Source: Alisma plantago-aquatica (lineage: Eukaryota > Streptophyta > Magnoliopsida > Alismatales > Alismataceae). Taken from it: a stretch of DNA of 64,000 bases. Positions 35,708-47,219 of this stretch are shown piece by piece. The first letter of the stretch is position 1; every line of letters begins with the position of its first letter. Both the position numbers and the translations under genes were made by a program. Location of the stretch: assembly GCA_963693085.1 (NCBI GenBank), contig OY856409.1:1169905749-1169969748 (forward strand), given 5' to 3'. Below the pieces are notes generated by a model. The model was not told the origin of the DNA, searched no databases, and saw only the letters and a list, made by a program, of their open reading frames with translations.

Positions 35708-36569
35708 ACAGAATATGATGATGTATACTCACATGACTGATACAATTCAATATCTGGTTAGCAGATTGGTTGAGGTCAACAAATAGAAATGAGAATGATT
35801 CATGGATGACATACCATGAGAATGAATATCATCGGATAAGATTGAGATGTTGATATTGTATGATGGATAAATGATATACCTGTTCTTCCTATTCCTTATA
35901 AAGAGAATAGATGATTTACTGCTCTATCATAGATAGTTGCAATGCTTTAAAAGATGAGAATGTTCTTAACTGCTTATCCTCTGCTCAGTTTTATTCTATT
36001 AAACTACAATAATAATGTTTCTGGCAGAGAGTTATATCTCTCGCTGGGATAATTTTCAATTGTTTCACCCACGTGGGATTCAACATTTTTAGGTGGACGT
36101 GGACGGAGAGGTAAACATCATACAATAGGAAAAAGGACAGCAACATCAGGGACGACAGTAACATCTCAGGTGGAGATACTGACTGTTGGGTCTTGTAGAT
36201 ATGATTCATATGTGTCATCTCTGTACTCTTAGGTCCTAGGAGTCATTACTTAGTGTTTTTATAATCGATCTGAGATTTTGGCTTGAATGACTCGAGGTTT
36301 TGTATTGCTCACATGTAAACCTAACATAGAAATTGATGTATGTAATCCTCGAGAAGATATGGTACATGGTATGTACTTGTGGACCAAAATGTATATGTAA
36401 TACTTTGTTTCTTGTTGTTAAGAGTTTCCTGGAATTGGATCTCTTTGCAAAATGTTTTAAATTTTTAGTGATTTTTTGTTAATCCGCTGTTAATGATCGC
36501 TTTCGCTTAGTTAATGATGATTTGTTCGGACGGTTCACCACAGGTATTAGAGCCACTTCAAACTACTAA

Positions 36570-36675
36570 ATTTTGGGATAATCGATATGATTGGATTTTT
36601 AGTTTTATTATTTAATTATTACATGTGATGCAAATAATATCCTATCCAATCAAATACCACAATAATCCCAAAATA
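36570..36675. repeat. Inverted repeat, MITE-like or leader hairpin, in element C
   Basis: ATTTTGGGATAATCGATATG near the left end and its imperfect complement (...CCACAATAATCCCAAAAT) near the right end enclose about 40 AT-rich bases. It lies in C's leader shortly after the PBS. It could be a small MITE without a clear target duplication or a stable leader hairpin. Confidence 0.45.
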
Positions 36676-36720
36676 ATATATATATATATATATGTATATA
36701 TATGTATATATATATATACA
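36675..36720. repeat. (TA)n microsatellite with TATG interruptions
   Basis: Runs of TATATATA broken by two TATGTATA units, directly beside the inverted repeat at 36,570-36,675. Confidence 0.9.
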
Positions 36721-39134
36721 TCCAATTTACACATGTCACACTAAAAGTGAGTTTTGATGGTGGATGTTTAGCATGGTTATTGATGCACTGTTATTTATCA
36801 TTTTGACAGGCTATTTTGTACTGATTTTTGTGCACTTTGTGGTCAAATCTCATATTAATTGTGCATGATTTATTAATATTATCCTGTGTTACTCAATTGC
36901 ATTAAATTTGCATAATTTTATGTTTTCAAGAGATTTAATAATTTTCTTGCGATTATGTTTGAATTTTATGCATTTTAGGAATGTTCAAGAAACTGCACAG
37001 CTCAGTAGTACCGACATCACTGTTGGTCATACTGACACTTGCTCAGTATTGAAGAGGAATTGAATTGAAAAGACTCGATAGTACCGACGGGACTGTCGAT
37101 ACTACCAATGAGGTTACAACATTTTTGCCAAGAAACTCGAGTCAACTCGGTACTATCGACACACAGTCAGTAGTACCAACAATTTGATTGGTGGTCACAA
37201 AGCTAAAGATGTCAGCAGTACCTACACACAGTCAATACTATCAACATATCGAGATCAAGCAGATATGAACGATGTGTCTAATCCAACGAGTGGTGTTCTA
37301 ACTCTCCCTACGTCATACCTATGACTAAGGGGAGTTACAGACAGACCTAATTATCCAGTCTTTTTCCATTACACGATAAGGGAGAGCAAGGAGAGGAGAT
37401 AGCAAAGAAGAAGGAGGCAAACCGAATGATTTGGGCACATCTAGCGGACGGAATTGCAACCGGAAGGTAGCAAATTGGCACGTGTGTATGAAGGGAGTAT
37501 TTGAACCCTCTACTTCAGGGTTTTTTATGTTCTCCAAGTTTTTTGTGGGCTCTGATCTCCAAACCACGATATAAACACGATTTAAACTTAGCGGAAGCGA
37601 ATCGATTAACAGCGGAAGACAAAAATCACGGGAAATTAAAACTTTTCGAGACAAGAGCTTGAATCCATAAAGCTTCATTCATAAAAGGAGATAAACTATT
37701 TACATCTCATGATAATTACTTCTTGAGTAATTATATACAACAAGATACAAAATCTCAAGAACTCATAACCAAAAGACTCCAAGACCTGAGAGTACAGAGG
37801 ACACATAGGAGTGACTCTAACTACACCACATGGCAGGCTAAATCTCCACCTGAGATTTACTGCTGCTCCTGGTGCTGTTGCTGCTGGGACTGGTCACCTG
37901 TAGACCTGTTCCTCCGTCTCCGATGTCCACCTAAAAAGTTGAAGTCTACGGGGTGAGACAATTGTACATAATTGTCCCAGCGAGAGTTATAACTCTCCAC
38001 CAGAAGCTTTATTATAACATCAAAGAATAACTTAAGCAGTAAAAGCTTACAAAGTATTCAATAGCAGATGCAGTTGTAAACAAGAGTTCAACATTTATCA
38101 AGCATGAAGAACATATGCACTATACAGTGTAACATCAATCAATTAGCTCATAGTTACCTTTAATAGGTATACTACGCTGTAGATTATGTTTTTCAAATAG
38201 TCTTATTATTATGCCCTGTGGAGATGAGGTTTACCACTCATACCCCAACCAATCACTATTAAGTGCCTTAGTATCATACTAGGTCATCGAAAGAGCCGGA
38301 TTCTCATGACCTTCACCTTCCTCAGTCAGTAAGAGGATCACTTGTAGGACATCTTGTGTATCTACTATTATAGCTCACCAGGGTAATCTGGTCCTTCGCT
38401 ATTTTAGAGTTACAGTGGCGTTCTGTACTCTCTTCGTCATCAGGAGATTTCATGTTTATCTTCACTGATACAGATATCTATGTTTTCCTCATCATCAGGA
38501 GGTTTCATGTTTACCATCCACTGATACGGTATGAGTTTTGTAGTGAAGGATTGACAGATTATACATCTACATCAAATTCCTACACTAGGATGTAAGTTTC
38601 TACACATCCATATACCCCACATACTCAACAGTATGTGATCCAGGAGTTCCCGTAGGAAAACCTGTTTCACCATCATTTGATCTCTGACAATGATGGATCT
38701 ATGATCAGGGCTCTACATTTCACTTGATTAGTTAGGTACATTTAGTATTCTTTTACATCATACATTGTTCTTCAAACAATAACAGTAGCATAACAGCTAT
38801 GAAAGTAGAATACTAAATGTAAAAAACCTAACTCACATCAATCATCATTTCTCAGTATACTCATCACAAGTCATCTCTAAAACATGACCTTGATGGTATT
38901 CATGGCTCTTACATCCCATTAAAACATAGGATGCCACTGACAAGGCATCGAGATATTTTACTATTCATAAAGCTAACAACATGCTTTCAATGAATATAGT
39001 ATCATCATTCATACCTGGATATGATCACCTTCATATCAGAACCTGCATGGTTAATTCAACTGATAAAGGTAATTCAAAACAAGAATATACTTTCCACTCT
39101 TGTCATAAGAGCTAAGTTCTCTGATTCTCATCAA

Positions 39135-39303
39135 TTAGAGTTTGCTACTCATATTGCATGTCATCACCCTTGAATTAGGGTTTACTATTCACATGTCATC
39201 ACCCTTGAATTAGGGTTTACTATTCACATTACATATCATCACCCTTGAATTAGGGTTTACTATTCACATTACATATCATCACCCTTGAATTAGGGTTTAC
39301 TAT
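39135..39303 (-). repeat. 40-base tandem repeat, four copies, in solo LTR A'
   Basis: Units of the form CATCACCCTTGAATTAGGG plus TTTACTATTCACAT(TACATAT). Each has CCCT-TGAATT-AGGG dyad ends. It is the counterpart of the CCCTAATNTAGGG array of solo LTR A, but a different unit has been amplified. Confidence 0.9.
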
Positions 39304-39849
39304 TCACATTATGGTGAATTGAACTCATAACATCATCATGTATGAGGAACATCATCATTGATGCTCTCAGATTAGTTTAAGATTCATCATTTATCATAAT
39401 TAGGGTTCCATGATCTCACATAGGTGGATCATACCCTAATCATGCACATTCATGTGTATTGAAGGTACTTTACTTGAATTTCCATCATAAAAGGGTAATT
39501 TTTCTTTCTTAAGATACTTTCTCTCTCCTCATACTTGTAGATGGTGATAACACCAATCTAGATCAGGTTGGGTTAAGTCCACTTTGATTAACATAGACCA
39601 AATCACCACTATTAAGTGATTAGGGTTTGATTAGAATAAGGTTTCACTCAATTGAACCTTTCAAGGGTATTATGGTAAATTACACATTGATCATCATCAT
39701 GGTTTAATTTACTAACCACTTGACCCTTAATGTCTTTTGGTATCATTAGGGTTTAGGTTGAACAACTATTAAACCATTTAAGCCTTCAAGGCATTAGGCA
39801 GACATAACTTCCAAAGTCTCCAATAGGTTTCACACCTTCAACCTTCATA

Positions 39850-40133
39850 CGATCTTGTGGTCGAATGCCCTCATTCGATCTTGAGGTCGTATGCCCTCAT
39901 TCGATCTTGAGGTCAAATGACCTTATACGGTCTTGAGGTCGAATGACCTTATATGGTCTTGAGGTCGAATGACCTTATACGGTCTTGAGGTCGAATGACC
40001 TTATACGGTCTTGAGGTCGAATGACCTTATACGGTCTTGAGGTCGAATGACCTTATACGGTCTTGAGGTCGAATGACCTTATATGGTCTTGAGGTCGAAT
40101 GACCTTATACGGTCTTGAGGTCGAATGCCCTCA
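39850..40133 (-). repeat. 26-base tandem repeat, 11 copies, in solo LTR A'
   Basis: Unit GGTCTTGAGGTCGAATGACC plus TTATAC, with internal dyad AGGTC-GAAT-GACCT. The central copies are nearly identical, so the amplification looks recent relative to the LTR. It grades into the AAACGGTCT dyad field on its right and is probably a derived, homogenised form of it. Confidence 0.93.
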
Positions 40134-40428
40134 AAAGCTCAAGATCGTATGGACCTCCAAGGTGGTTCAAAGGGTAAACTCGATTAGGGTTTCCTATGTT
40201 GAAGCCATCAATTGGTCTCAAGATTGCTAACCACTTACCAATTGAGACAATTAGGGTTAGCCTTAACCAATTGGTCACTCAATTGACCCTCAATTGATAT
40301 CCAATTAGGGTTGGAGTTGGTTCAATTAAGGTTTATAAACGTTCAACCATCAACACTCAACAATGTGAATCAAATCGAAGTTGAACCCATCAATTGACCT
40401 CCAATTGGGCTCAAACTTGGCCCAAACG

Positions 40429-41375
40429 GTCTTGGAATCATTTGGATATACTCCAAACGGTCTTGAGACCGTTTGCCCAAGAATTCATAAAAAAACTAGA
40501 TTGATTTGATAGGGGTTGAACCTTAATTAAGTCACAATTCAGCAATTTGATTATTTCAGCAACCCATTGTAATTGGGCCCTCAATTGATCAAATTACCTT
40601 AACCCTAGACCTCCAAACGGTCTTGGGTTGTCACCAAACGGTCTTGAGACCGTTTGGATGAGTTCCAAATGGTCTTGAGAACGTTTTCCCATCCATCCTT
40701 TGGACTCTAGTGAAAATTCATCAAGGTTTGATTTATTGAGTTGATCATTACATCAATACTTAATTGCAATGTAATCTGGTATCTTTGTACCTTCAATTGG
40801 TCAACTATACTTGACCCCAGACCTCCATACGGTCTTGGGTGATCCCCAAACGGTCTTGAGACCGTTTGGATGATTCCCCAAACGGTCTTGAGACCGTTTG
40901 GGCTAATCAACCCAAAATCTCAAATTAGCTCATTGTGATTTCAGCACTGATTTCAATTAGGGTTTGCCCTAGTAATCAACCTTCAACTCTTAACTCGTTT
41001 GGAATTAGTCCATAAAATTTGGTTAGTTATTAATTAACATCATTATGAACAGTAATGTCATACGGTCAACGCTTAGTAAACCATCTTATACGGTCTTGAG
41101 ACCGTTTGACCAAAAAGGGCAAATTAAGCAGATTGAAAATCAGAACTAAATTCAATTGAATTTGCTAATTGTTTTGCCTATATCTCATGATTCCTTTGGA
41201 GTTAACCTCTAAAATGTTGTGGGTGATTAACCTACATAATTTTTGACAGAATTCCCATAAGGTCCACGCTTGGTCAACGCGGCCATACGGTCTTGAGACC
41301 GTATGCCTTCATACGACCTTGAAACCGTTTGCCCACCAAACGGTTTTGTAAACCGTATGGGCAATTGGTTGAGGT
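40429..41375 (-). repeat. AAACGGTCTTGAGACCGTTT dyad field in solo LTR A'
   Basis: Several perfect copies of the 20-base dyad (for example near 40,456, 40,635, 40,848 and 40,880) and more degenerate ones, scattered over about 950 bases. Same offset from the LTR start as 32,429-33,195 in A. Confidence 0.9.
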
Positions 41376-43293
41376 CGTATGGTAAAGTGGAAAAATGTGG
41401 ATAAGCATAGGAAATAACGCCCTCATCTTCTAGCTCAAGAAAAGAAACAGTTCCTCACGGATTTGCTTGCAAGGAAGCAAGGGAAGATAGGGAAGAAGAA
41501 GAACTAGCAACTAAAAGCATAGAAAAGATGTATATAACAAAGCATAGGTTTAGAGTTATAAAACCCACCTAAAGCTTGCTCCTTGAGTTCCAAACTTTCA
41601 AGCTCCAAGCCTTTAATGGCATCCTAGAAGCTCCACAGGTCGGCCAAGGTGAATCCTCCAAGAAAAGTTGAGAAGAGATGGCTAGAAAGATAGAGCTAAG
41701 TGAGCTAGCCATGAATTTGACCTTGAATTCGAGTTTCATCCAAGAATTTAAGAAAAAGGAAGGATCCAAACCTACCTTGCACTCCCCTGGTCGTCCTCCT
41801 GAGCTCCAGAGCTCTCCTTAGTCAGTTTGAGCAAGGGGAACAATGAAGGAAACGAAAGAAACATTCCTTTGCTAAGTGAGGAAAAGGGCTTATATACTTG
41901 GGGTGGAATTTCAACATAGGCACATAGGTTTTCCTCACTTTCAACTAAGTCCCTCCTTTCTTCTTTGATCGTCCCTTCTTCTTATTTCTAAGGACAACCT
42001 TCTTCTAAGGTCAAGAAATGAAGGCAAAGAAGATCAACCTATTACTAAAGCACACACATAAAAGGCTATAGTACTTACACCTTGATTATTCAATCATAAA
42101 GGTGTTTTTCATTATATGATTATTCAATTGAAGTGACTTTTTCATCATTTCTTCTCTAAATGATGACAAGAGTCTTACAAGATATTTTAGATGGTGTATT
42201 TTACAAGTTGCACCCCTCAAATTGGGTAAATTGCACTTTACTCCAATTTAGGGTTTCAAGCACAGGGATTGCTTCCACAACTGCACCTTGGTGCTCAAGC
42301 TTGGGAAATCCCTCAAACTTTACCATAATCATTCTTATGATGTCTCAACATCAGAGGAACATCTCAAAATATGCAAATTTCAAGTTAACCCTTCTAACTG
42401 GGTAAATTGCACATAGGTCCCTGTATTACAAAACAATCAATTCAACATTGTTTAAAAGGAACAGAAAAGGAAAAGTATGTTCCTCAGGAACTTAATTACA
42501 TGCAAAAAGATAATCACCAGTATATTAATTACATAATTAGGCAAAACACCTAGGGTTAACTCATAACCCAGGTCAGGGATGTTACATTTTTCCTTTCTAT
42601 TCTCACATTTTTTACTATGAAAACTATGAGGGGCTAATATCATCATTCCTTAGGACCCAGGAGTAGCCCAGTTATGCATTGTATTTGCCTCTTATGCATT
42701 AATCAATCAATTTCTATTAATTTTTGGATTTCATTCTATGTGAATGAATGAACTATTTGTGCTTGGTCACCATAGATATTATTTGGACTATTAATTGCTT
42801 TGAGAAAGGAAATTAATAGTCAACACTCGTAGAAATACATGTTTCACTAAACCCTTTGGGAAAGGTGTTTTAACAACGTGAGGAGATACCCAAAGAATTT
42901 GATAAGGCTCCTATATAATAACACAATCGATATGAGAGTGGGGTTGATATTAGCTTAGGTAGTGAATTACACCATGAGAGTGGGTAAATCTTGCTACATG
43001 CTCTTATTCCAGACTTGGGAGAAATCTTTATCAATGTACTAGGATTAAAATACAATGTTAACTGTGGTGAAACCATTATCCTAAGGAATTCATTAAGACT
43101 GAGAACAACAAACATAATTTAGATTTCTATTTTTTAGATAACCAAACCAATCACTCAAGTTTTCTTTGGCCTAAGCTGATCACACTACAATTAGTACTAG
43201 TCTCTGAAATAATGTTTCCCTATGTTCGATATTTGGGTCTCATAGGCCTATATACTTGTGTTTTGAGTGTATAGAAAATACCTATCAAGTTTT

Positions 43294-43311
43294 TGGCACC
43301 ATTTTCGGGGA
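43294..43311 (+). other. Primer-binding site of element B (tRNA-Asp type)
   Basis: TGGCACCATTTTCGGGGA matches the Athila site TGGCGCCGTTGCCGGGGA at 14 of 18 positions and lies six bases after the LTR end at 43,287. It fixes the plus orientation. Confidence 0.88.
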
Positions 43312-43473
43312 GATGGTAACTTCAGAACTACAAGTGCTGTAGTCGGTCATTCTAGGCCAACCCTTTTTTAATTTTTTAGTATTACATTCAAAGCTGAATT
43401 TTAATATCTTTATTGCAGCTACTGTTAGTACCATGTTCTTATAGCTATTTTTACTACTTTTAGGTACTAGTGC

Positions 43474-44890
43474 ATGGCTCATACCCAAGCCCACAACTAC
43501 AGAGAGTCATCCTCACTAAGCTTAGGTCAAGTAGAAATCCTTCATAGAGAATGGGAGTATGGAAGATCAGTGGATAGATTCAATCAAACTCTGCCACCTA
43601 CACCTCCACATGAAGGACCTGAGCCACCAGAGGAACATGAGCCAGAAGAAATGGGTGTCCAAGAAGAAGAGCAGACGATATGGGAAAGGATCAAGGCTTC
43701 CTCTTGTACTGCTTAAAAAGGGCCAATCAAAAGACAACAATTAATGTCAGCAACTACAAGATCGATCCAGGATTGGTGTCATTAGTCAAATTATAGGCCT
43801 TTCAAGGCCACAGTTCTAAGGAACCTGTGATGCACATTAGTAATTTTGTCAAAAGATATGATATGATCAAGATAGACAAGATACCAGTGACTGTCATATA
43901 CTTGAAGCTATTCCCATCATCTTTGGTAGACAGTGCTAAGTCTTGGTTTCACAACCTTGATGATGAGTGTATAAAGACATGGGAGAAAATTATTGATGCT
44001 TTCTTCAAGCTGTACTTTCTTCCACAAAAGACAAATGACCTGGTAAAGAAGATCCATAACTTTAGACAACAAGATGATGAATCATATTTTGAGGCATTGG
44101 GAGAGATTCCAAAATATGTTGCAGAAGGTCCCCCACCATGTCATTGATTTGTTAGGTCATGCGCAGATCTTCTACTACGGTCTACATAAGGGAGAGAGGA
44201 CTACACTTGATAGCGTAGGAGCATGTTTCTTCCTCAACAAAAAATCTTCCCGCTGTCATGAAATCTTAAAGAACATGTCCATGAACTAGACATGGGGAGA
44301 TGAGAGAGAGCAATCGACAACCCTTAAAAGTGTCGGGGAATCCAAGGTCATTTCCGTTCTAAATGAAAAGTTGGATCTAATTGCTAAAACGTTGTGTGCT
44401 AAGGATGGACACTCTTCAGAAAGAGAGGATGAGGAGTGCAAATTTGCAAGACAACAACAATAATACAAGAACAATGACTATTCTTGGAGGAAGGATCCTA
44501 AGTTCTCCTGGAAGGACCCCAATAATTTTCAACAAAACCCATCCCAAGATCAACAACCTAAGACACAAAAGGTTGGTGGCCAATCACAATATCAACAAGA
44601 CATGGGTCCCATAAGAAAGACCGTATTGAATAAATGCTCAGAAAACTAGTAAGCCAAAATGAAGTGTTAACCAGACATATTCAAAAAGAACTTCAGTGCA
44701 AGGGGCACAAATCCAAAATATTGAAATGCAAATTTCTCAAATAGCAGCGGAAGTGGTTACCTTAAAGAAGCTGAGTCAACAAGGGTTCCCAGCCAACACC
44801 AATGTGCCTTCTGGAAATCAATAGGTCAAGGCAGTTTTACTCTGCAGTGGCAGAAAATTGCTGAATGGTGCACCATCTAGTTTGGATGTA
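43474..44890 (+). pseudogene. B gag relic, Athila type
   Basis: Possible start MAHTQAHNYRESSSL at 43,474. The capsid domain is readable as HISNFVKRYDMIKIDKIPVT, LKLFPSSLVDSAKSWFHNL, TWEKIIDAFFKLYFLPQKT and, after a frameshift near 44,130, HVIDLLGHAQIFYYGLHKG. Then come SWRKDPKFSWKDPNNFQQ and the end block AVLLCSGRKL, the counterpart of AITLRSGK in Athila gag. At least four stops or frameshifts. This is the usual N-terminal part of a gag-pol polyprotein; here it is dead. Confidence 0.88.
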
Positions 44891-45149
44891 GGTGAAACTA
44901 CATGAGCTACAGACAAGGCAGTGACAGTGCATGCAGCTAAACCAAATGTTGTAGCATAGGAAAAGAAAGTTGAGGAAGAGGTTGATGATACATAGGAAAT
45001 AAGGAAAAAGGCATATATCCCACCTCATCAAAGGAAAGTGGTGAAGTTAGTTCCCTTTCCAAATTGTGTGAAGGCAATAAAGGTTGATCAACAATTTTAG
45101 AAATTTTTAGACAACTTCAGAAAATTACATGTCAATATCCCTTTAATTG

Positions 45150-45600
45150 ACGCAATTGAGAAGATCCCTTCATATAGAAAGTTTCTAAATTATCTCATCA
45201 AAATGAAAAGGAGGATAGATGACTCTGAGGTGGTATTTCTAAAAGAGAAAATTAGTGCATTCATTCTGGGTACATTGCCACTGAAAAGACAGGTTCCAGG
45301 CCATTTCAATATATCTTATTTTATTTAGAAGACAAAGTTTGGAGATTCCTTATGTGATTCAGGGGCTAGCATCAACCTTATGCCCTTAAGCACTTTTAGA
45401 AAGGTAGGTTTATAGGAATTTGGAAAGAACAACATGACTATTCAGCTAGAAAATAATTCTGTGGTGCAGCCCTATGGTATTTGTGAGGATGTTCTTGTCA
45501 AGGTGGATATGTTTGTGTTTCCAGTATAATTTGTTATTATGGAGATGTAGGATGGACAAGGAAAAGAGATACTACTGGGGAGACCATTCCAAGCCACGAC
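45150..45600 (+). pseudogene. B aspartic protease relic
   Basis: CDSGASINLMPLSTFRKVG carries the D-S-G catalytic triad of the retroviral-type protease in the form typical of Athila/Tat elements. It is followed by VVQPYGICEDVLVKVDMFVF. A stop precedes it (YFI*) and others follow. Upstream 45,000-45,150 (IPPHQRKVVKLVPFPN-like) links it to gag. Confidence 0.85.
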
Positions 45601-46088
45601 TGACATGATTCTGGAGATGGGCGAAGGAAGACTGACTTTGGGCAACATGGAGGAGCAATTTGAAATCCTAATGCCTAAGCCTACATAGACTGCAAAAGCT
45701 AAAGCACAATGTCATATGGTGTAGCAGGTCCATGAAAACATGTCACTAATTCTGGGAAGCCATTTCTTGAGATGGCTCATGTGATGAAGCAAGTCCACAA
45801 GGCACACTAGTGGTGGACATTTTGGACAACACAAAAGAGATATCTCTGACAAAGGTAGTGCAATATCCTGATGATGAAGTGGAGGAATTTTTCCCAGCAA
45901 CAATTGAAGAGGCAACCTCAACCACTCTTATCCAGGCATACTCGCAACTACCATTAAAGGCATGTCTCATGAATCTGGTACATTATTATACCAGACAATT
46001 TTCGTTGAAAGTGTGTGTTTTACTTCTCAAGATCTTACCATGTTACTATACAAAGCACTTTGAAGATTTGTGACCATCCCCATCACCA

Positions 46089-47205
46089 TTGGTTCTGTCT
46101 TTATTGAGTCCCCCAGAGTTAGAGTTGAAGCCATTGCCACCTCATTTGAAATACATTTTCTTGGAGACAGAGGAGAAACATCCAGTCATACTTTTGACTT
46201 TACTAAGCATCTGGGAAGAGGATCAACTACTTGGGGTGCTAAAGAACCATCGAGCTGCATTCGGCAGGTCAGTAGCAGATACAAAGGGAATCTCCCCTAG
46301 TTTCTATCAACACAAGATTAGATTGGAGGTAGGAGAAAAATCTATAGTGCAACCTCAACGACGACTCAACCCCATCATGACCGAGGTAGTGAAAAAAGAG
46401 GTAGTAAAACTTTTATCTACATGTATTATATATGCTATCTCTAAGTCAAACTGGGTTAGTCTGACCCAGGTAGTTCCTAAAAAGTGAGGAATAATGGTCA
46501 CCACAAATTCTAATGATGAGCTGATCTCTACTAGACTACTGACTGGGTGGCATGTTTGCATTGACTAAAAATGTATGAACGTCGTGACGCTTAAAGACCA
46601 TTTTTTGTTCCCTTTTATCAACCATATTTTAGAGTGGCTCACATGACACACTCAGTTTTGTTTCATAGACATTTACTTGGGATACAAATCAGATTTCTAT
46701 CGAACCACAAGATCAAGAGAAGCCGACCTTCACTTGCCCCTATGAAACATTTGCATATCACCATATGCCATTCAGTATTTGCAATGCACCGACCACTTTT
46801 CATCATGCATGCTTGCCATTTTTTCAGATATGGTAGAGTGATCTCTAGAAGAGTTTATGGATGATTTTTCGGTGTATGGGGAGTCATTTCATGATTTCCT
46901 TGACAATCTTGATAAAGTTTTGCAAAGATACAAAGACACTCACCTTTTGTTGAATTGGGAGAAGTGTCACATGATGGTGAGTGAAGGAATTGTCATGGGA
47001 CACAAAGTGTCCAATAGAGGCATGGAAGTAGACTAGGTAAAAATAGAGGTGATTTCCAAACTACCTCCACTGTCATCGATGAAGGAAGTAAGGAGTTTTC
47101 TAGGACATGTCGGATTTTATCACCGCTTGATCAAGGATTTTTCAAGGATTGCTAAACTGCTCTTTGAATTATTAGAGAAGATGTTGACTTTAAATTTGAT
47201 GAGAG
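46089..47205 (+). pseudogene. B reverse transcriptase relic
   Basis: Opens with PPELELKPLPPHLKYIFLE and NHRAAFGRSVADTKGISPSF, then QPQRRLNPIMTEVVKKEVVK and WVSLTQVVPKK. The palm holds the active site FMDDFSVYG with FMDD at 46,854-46,865, and the thumb RSFLGHVGFYHRLIKDFSRI. Stops occur at several places, including just after VVPKK. Sequence style is Athila, not chromovirus. Confidence 0.9.
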
Positions 47206-47219
47206 ATGTTTGAAATCTT

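Larger units (their letters stand above)
31118..36542 (+). repeat. Solo LTR A (Tekay-related family), plus orientation
   Basis: 5,425 bases, TGTAACATCC...TTCACCACA, flanked by GGTAT at 31,113-31,117 and 36,543-36,547. No internal region is present, so it is a solo LTR left by LTR-LTR recombination. It aligns, inverted, with A' (37,544-42,586). Blocks around 36,000-36,250 (CTCGCTGGGA, CTCTGTACTCTTAGGTC) are also related to LTR T. It carries four tandem or scattered repeat arrays (listed separately). ORFs inside follow those arrays and are not genes. Confidence 0.95.
31111..36554 (+). other. Primer-binding site of element C, split by solo LTR A
   Basis: GTGGTAT (31,111-31,117) joins TAGAGCC (36,548-36,554) when the solo LTR and one GGTAT copy are removed. 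This gives TGGTATTAGAGCC, the initiator-Met tRNA site with one change, directly after the LTR. The insertion therefore disabled priming of any C transcript. Confidence 0.9.
37544..42586 (-). repeat. Solo LTR A' (same family as A), minus orientation
   Basis: 5,043 bases between TTTTT duplications (37,539-37,543 and 42,587-42,591). The other B LTR shows the empty site GTTTTTCCTTT near 53,600. Plus strand starts TGTGGGCTC and ends GGGATGTTACA; the complement matches the start of A (TGTAACATCCCTGACC). Segment 37,920-38,330 resembles 6,530-7,020 in LTR T. It contains three repeat arrays of its own. No coding region. Confidence 0.95.
36781..43287 (+). repeat. 5' LTR of element B, interrupted by solo LTR A'
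   Basis: TGATGCACTGTTATTT...ATACCTATCA. After removing A' and one TTTTT copy (5,048 bases) it is 1,459 bases, against 1,479 for the 3' LTR. It shows several GTACTA(C/T)CGAC words (about 37,005-37,250). Aligns along its whole length with 52,832-54,310 with moderate divergence. Confidence 0.94.

Noticed and set aside
37325..37678. 117-codon minus-strand ORF
   Set aside because: It crosses the junction between B's LTR and solo LTR A' and cannot be a natural gene.
31118..42586. A single large DNA transposon with 5-kb terminal inverted repeats
   Set aside because: Each arm has its own 5-base target duplication and its own host element, so they are two independent solo LTRs.
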